The notes below the pieces were generated by a model that worked only from the letters and a program-made list of their open reading frames with translations, did not search any database and was not told the DNA's origin. Source: Burkholderia sp. (GTDB lineage: Bacteria > Pseudomonadota > Gammaproteobacteria > Burkholderiales > Burkholderiaceae). Taken from it: a stretch of DNA of 64,000 bases. The first letter of the stretch is position 1. Each line of letters begins with the position of its first letter. Where the stretch lies: positions 18,443 through 82,442 of the forward strand of contig JAIRVP010000080.1 of NCBI GenBank assembly GCA_031253835.1, read 5' to 3'. Position numbers and translations under genes: made by a program. Of this stretch, positions 61,335 through 64,000 are shown piece after piece.

Positions 61335-62723
61335 ATGTCCGACACTCGTCCCGATACGCTTTTCGCCCTCACCGCGCTCTCGCCCATCGACGGCCGCTAC
61401 GCCAGCAAGACCGAAGCGCTGCGCGACTGGCTCTCCGAAGCCGCCTTCATGCGCCACCGCGTCACCGTCGAGGTGCACTGGCTGATCGCGCTGTCGCGCG
61501 CCGGCTTCGCGGAAGTCCCGCGCTTCTCCGATGCGTCCGAACAGTTCCTGCTGCAGCTCGCCGAGCGCTTCACCGCGCACGACGCCGCCCGCATCAAGGA
61601 AATCGAGCGCGTGACGAACCACGACGTGAAGGCCGTCGAATACTGGCTGAAGGAATCGGTGAAGGGCCAGGCCGAACTCGAGAAGGCCAGCGAATTCATC
61701 CACTTCGCGTGCACGTCCGAGGACATCAACAACACGTCGCACGGGATGATGCTCGCCGGCGCGCGCGAACACGTGATCCTGCCGGCGCTGCGCACGGTCT
61801 ACCAGCGCCTCGTCGCGCTCGCGCACGCACATGCCGAGCAGCCGATGCTGTCGCGCACGCACGGCCAGCCGGCCAGCCCGACGACGCTCGGCAAGGAACT
61901 CGCGAACGTCGCCGCGCGTCTCGCGCGTGCGATCACGCGCATCGAGAAGGTCGAGATCCTCGGCAAGATGAACGGCGCGGTCGGCAACTTCAACGCGCAC
62001 CTGTCCGCGTATCCGGAATTCGACTGGGAAGCGTTCTCGCGCGACGTGATCGAAAACCGCCTGAAGCTCACGTTCAACCCGTACACGATCCAGATCGAGC
62101 CGCACGACTACATGGCCGAACTGTTCGACGCCGTCGCGCGCGCGAACACGATCCTGCTCGACCTCGACCGCGACGTGTGGGGCTACATCTCGGTCGGCTA
62201 CTTCAAGCAGAAGACGAAGGCCGGCGAAATCGGCTCGTCGACGATGCCGCACAAGGTCAACCCGATCGACTTCGAGAACTCGGAAGGCAACCTCGGCCTC
62301 GCGAACGCGACGCTGCGCCACCTCGCCGACAAGCTGCCGGTGTCGCGCTGGCAGCGCGACCTGACCGACTCGACGGTGCTGCGCAACATGGGCGTCGCGC
62401 TCGGTTACTCGCTGCTCGCGTACGACTCGCTGATCCGCGGCCTCGACAAGCTCGAAGTGAACCCGCAGCGCCTGAACGACGATCTCGACAACTGCTGGGA
62501 AGTGCTCGCGGAGCCGGTGCAGACGGTGATGCGCCGCTACGGCATCGAGAACCCGTACGAGCAGCTGAAGGAACTGACGCGCGGCAAGGGCATCACGCGC
62601 GAAGCGCTGCAGGAATTCGTCGGCACGCTCGCGATCCCGCAGGACGCGAAGGATCTCCTGCTCGCGATGACGCCTGCGTCGTACATCGGCAAGGCCGTCG
62701 AACTCGCGAAGCGGATCGCGTAA
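61335..62723 (+). CDS. purB: Adenylosuccinate lyase
   Basis: PurB catalyses two fumarate-releasing steps, SAICAR to AICAR and adenylosuccinate to AMP. The 462-residue protein is the E. coli-like long form: TALSPIDGRYASKTEALRDW, FACTSEDINNTSHG, RTHGQPASPTTLGKE, and the signature loop GSSTMPHKVNPIDFEN with catalytic Ser. TAAAAT at 61281-61286 is a likely -10. It acts in the same pathway as purH. Confidence 0.97.
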   Translation: MSDTRPDTLFALTALSPIDGRYASKTEALRDWLSEAAFMRHRVTVEVHWLIALSRAGFAEVPRFSDASEQFLLQLAERFTAHDAARIKEIERVTNHDVKAVEYWLKESVKGQAELEKASEFIHFACTSEDINNTSHGMMLAGAREHVILPALRTVYQRLVALAHAHAEQPMLSRTHGQPASPTTLGKELANVAARLARAITRIEKVEILGKMNGAVGNFNAHLSAYPEFDWEAFSRDVIENRLKLTFNPYTIQIEPHDYMAELFDAVARANTILLDLDRDVWGYISVGYFKQKTKAGEIGSSTMPHKVNPIDFENSEGNLGLANATLRHLADKLPVSRWQRDLTDSTVLRNMGVALGYSLLAYDSLIRGLDKLEVNPQRLNDDLDNCWEVLAEPVQTVMRRYGIENPYEQLKELTRGKGITREALQEFVGTLAIPQDAKDLLLAMTPASYIGKAVELAKRIA

Positions 62724-62742
62724 GCGCCGCAAGTCGCCGGAC

Positions 62743-62782
62743 GAAAAAAAGCCCGATGCGAGCAATCGCATCGGGCTTTTTT
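62743..62782. terminator. Bidirectional terminator after purB
   Basis: GCCCGATGCG (62751-62760) and CGCATCGGGC (62767-62776) form a 10-bp stem over AGCAAT, with A7 before and T6 after. Confidence 0.93.
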
Positions 62783-62807
62783 GTCGGCTGCCGCAGGCCG
62801 CCAACGG

Positions 62808-64000
62808 TCAGAACGAGATCATCCGCCCCGGGTTGAGCGCGCTCATCACGCTCATCGCGGCCTTCGCGGCCGGGATCGCGATCGGCGACAACTGCCGGCC
62901 GAGCGGAATCGCACGGTGATCGATGCCCGTGAGCATCGAGAAATCGTCGTTGCGGCCGACGAAATCGTCGCAGATCGCCTTGCCGATCCGCACCGTCTGC
63001 GCGACACCGTGGCCGCTCCAGCCCTGCACCATGTACATCGGCACGCGGCCGTCGGTCTTGCGGCTGTCGGTGGCGCCGTTCAGCGTGAAATCGCTGACGC
63101 CGCTCCAGCAGTAGTCGAGCGCGAAGCTGCCGTCGGCCTGCGGGAACACCGTGTTCAGCCGCGTCAGCAGATACGCGTTGACGTCGGGCTGCGCCCAGCA
63201 GGTGCCGGTGCCCTGCCCGCCGAACAGCAGCCGGTTGCCGCGCACCGGCCGGTAGTAGTCGATCTGGAACTGCGTGTCGTACACGGGCATGCCGGCCGGC
63301 ATCAGCGTCGCGACATCGACGTCGAGCGGCGCCGTCACGCTCACGTACGTGAAGAACGGCACCGTGGTCGCCGCGCCGTCGTCGAGCAGCCGGAACGTCG
63401 TGTTGTGCAGCGCGAGCACGACACCCTTGCGCGCGGTGATCGTGCCGCCCGGCGTCGTCGCGACGACGCCCGCGGGCGTCTCGTCGAGCTCGAGCACCTC
63501 GGTGCCCTCGAACAGCGCGCCGCCGTTCAGCCGGAAGCCGTGCACGAGGCCGCGCACCAGCGCGAGCGGATGGATCTGCCCGCCGATCGCGTCGATCGCC
63601 GCGCCGTGGTACAGCCCCGAGCGCACATATTCGTCGTGCAGCTGATGGCGGCCGACGATCGTCACGCCCGCGGAGCCGTCATCCGCCGATGAGACGGACC
63701 AGATTATCATCTGATTCCTCGCATTTGCCGGTGCGACGGCACTCGGGAGGATCATCGACCCCTTTGCGCTCATGGAATCGGGCACGTTCGGTATTCCCGT
63801 CACCGGTACGAATACCGCTAACGTGAAGTCCTGTGTGTAATCCGATGCCGGTGTCAGACCGTTGACGATCGTCGCGGTAACAGTTACGGTGCCTGCGGAC
63901 ACTACGGAAAGGTTTCCGAAGCCGTCTATCGTTGCTCCCGCGGAACCGTCATCTGCAGACGAGACCGACCACACTATGACCCGATTGTCAGCATTCGGCG
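62808..64000 (-). CDS. Chimeric ORF: Ig-like repeats fused to C-terminal part of an FAD oxidoreductase (5' end off window)
   Basis: The frame is open from the window edge to a TGA at 62808. The first ~115 codons seen are bacterial Ig-like repeats. From about 63656 downward the sequence changes to a DAO-type FAD oxidoreductase (GGQIHPLALVRGLVHGF; FFTYVSVTAPLD; YYRPVRGNRLLFGGQG; GWSGHGVAQTVRIGKAI). This half has about 282 residues and lacks the N-terminal Rossmann GxGxxG, so it cannot bind FAD normally. The Ig half is lower in GC and uses codons ATA, TTA and AGG, rare elsewhere here. It is either a real gene fusion or insertion, or an assembly join; the sequence alone cannot decide. Confidence 0.7.
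   Translation of the reverse strand, partial: PNADNRVIVWSVSSADDGSAGATIDGFGNLSVVSAGTVTVTATIVNGLTPASDYTQDFTLAVFVPVTGIPNVPDSMSAKGSMILPSAVAPANARNQMIIWSVSSADDGSAGVTIVGRHQLHDEYVRSGLYHGAAIDAIGGQIHPLALVRGLVHGFRLNGGALFEGTEVLELDETPAGVVATTPGGTITARKGVVLALHNTTFRLLDDGAATTVPFFTYVSVTAPLDVDVATLMPAGMPVYDTQFQIDYYRPVRGNRLLFGGQGTGTCWAQPDVNAYLLTRLNTVFPQADGSFALDYCWSGVSDFTLNGATDSRKTDGRVPMYMVQGWSGHGVAQTVRIGKAICDDFVGRNDDFSMLTGIDHRAIPLGRQLSPIAIPAAKAAMSVMSALNPGRMISF
63657..64000 (-). repeat. Bacterial Ig-like tandem repeats, 90-residue (270-bp) period
   Basis: The motif WSVSSADDGSAG occurs at 63971 and again exactly 270 bp further at 63701 (minus strand). A preceding copy of the linker PANARNQ (here PNADNR) reaches the window edge, so a third unit probably starts outside. 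Between them are TVTVTATIVNGL, DYTQDFTLAV and FVPVTGIPNVP, the usual strands of this surface-protein Ig fold. The second copy breaks off after WSVSSADDGSAGVTI at the join with the oxidoreductase. Confidence 0.8.

Overview
The window is a high-GC (roughly two-thirds G+C) chromosomal stretch from a betaproteobacterium, almost certainly Burkholderia and probably the cepacia complex. The gene order queA-tgt-yajC-secD-secF, dusB-fis-purH, ruvC-ruvA-ruvB, rplM-rpsI-erpA and gltIJKL next to gdhA, with the protein sequences themselves, supports this. Identifications rest on recognising families by eye; no database search was run. Because of the GC bias nearly every real gene has long antisense and out-of-frame shadow ORFs, which are omitted.

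Layout. 1-7.7 kb: 5' part of recG (minus), then queA, tgt and the SecD/F translocase genes. 7.9-12.7 kb: an exported S41 peptidase, an MFS symporter, and a cytochrome b561 with two YceI proteins. 12.9-16.5 kb: a pqi operon (two half-length PqiA proteins, PqiB, PqiC). 17-20.6 kb: a Gcr-type membrane protein and an RlmL-like rRNA methyltransferase. 20.6-25 kb: small regulator/enzyme pairs (ArsR-AHSA1, VOC, YafY/WYL, nitrilase/LysR). 25-33 kb: Nudix hydrolase-mnmA, an FMN glutamate-synthase-like protein, GST, pepP, ubiH-like, dusB-fis. 33-38.6 kb: purH, ruvCAB, an MpaB-type oxygenase. 38.7-43.6 kb: a ParB-like lipoprotein, a histidine phosphatase, dtd-tyrS, anmK. 43.7-49.3 kb: erpA, rplM-rpsI, a DUF1090 protein, a candidate small RNA, an OsmC protein, RNase P RNA, pyrC and a class II amidotransferase. 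49.3-55.2 kb: an AT-rich gap followed by a 1739-residue autotransporter. 55.2-62.8 kb: the glutamate/aspartate ABC transporter, gdhA, a LysR regulator and purB. 62.8-64 kb: a chimeric ORF joining bacterial Ig-like repeats to the C-terminal two-thirds of an FAD oxidoreductase.

Most of the window is core housekeeping: translation (queA, tgt, mnmA, dusB, tyrS, dtd, rplM, rpsI, rnpB), recombination (recG, ruvABC), purine and pyrimidine synthesis (purH, purB, pyrC), secretion (yajC-secDF) and glutamate uptake and metabolism (gltIJKL, gdhA).

The two points most worth following up are (i) a roughly 91-nt minus-strand small RNA candidate at 45784-45875, with a sigma70-type promoter, a 5' hairpin, several anti-Shine-Dalgarno CCUCC boxes and an intrinsic terminator, and (ii) the Ig-repeat/FAD-oxidoreductase junction near 63.66 kb, where base composition and codon use change abruptly. 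Several well-formed operators and attenuator-like hairpins are also reported.
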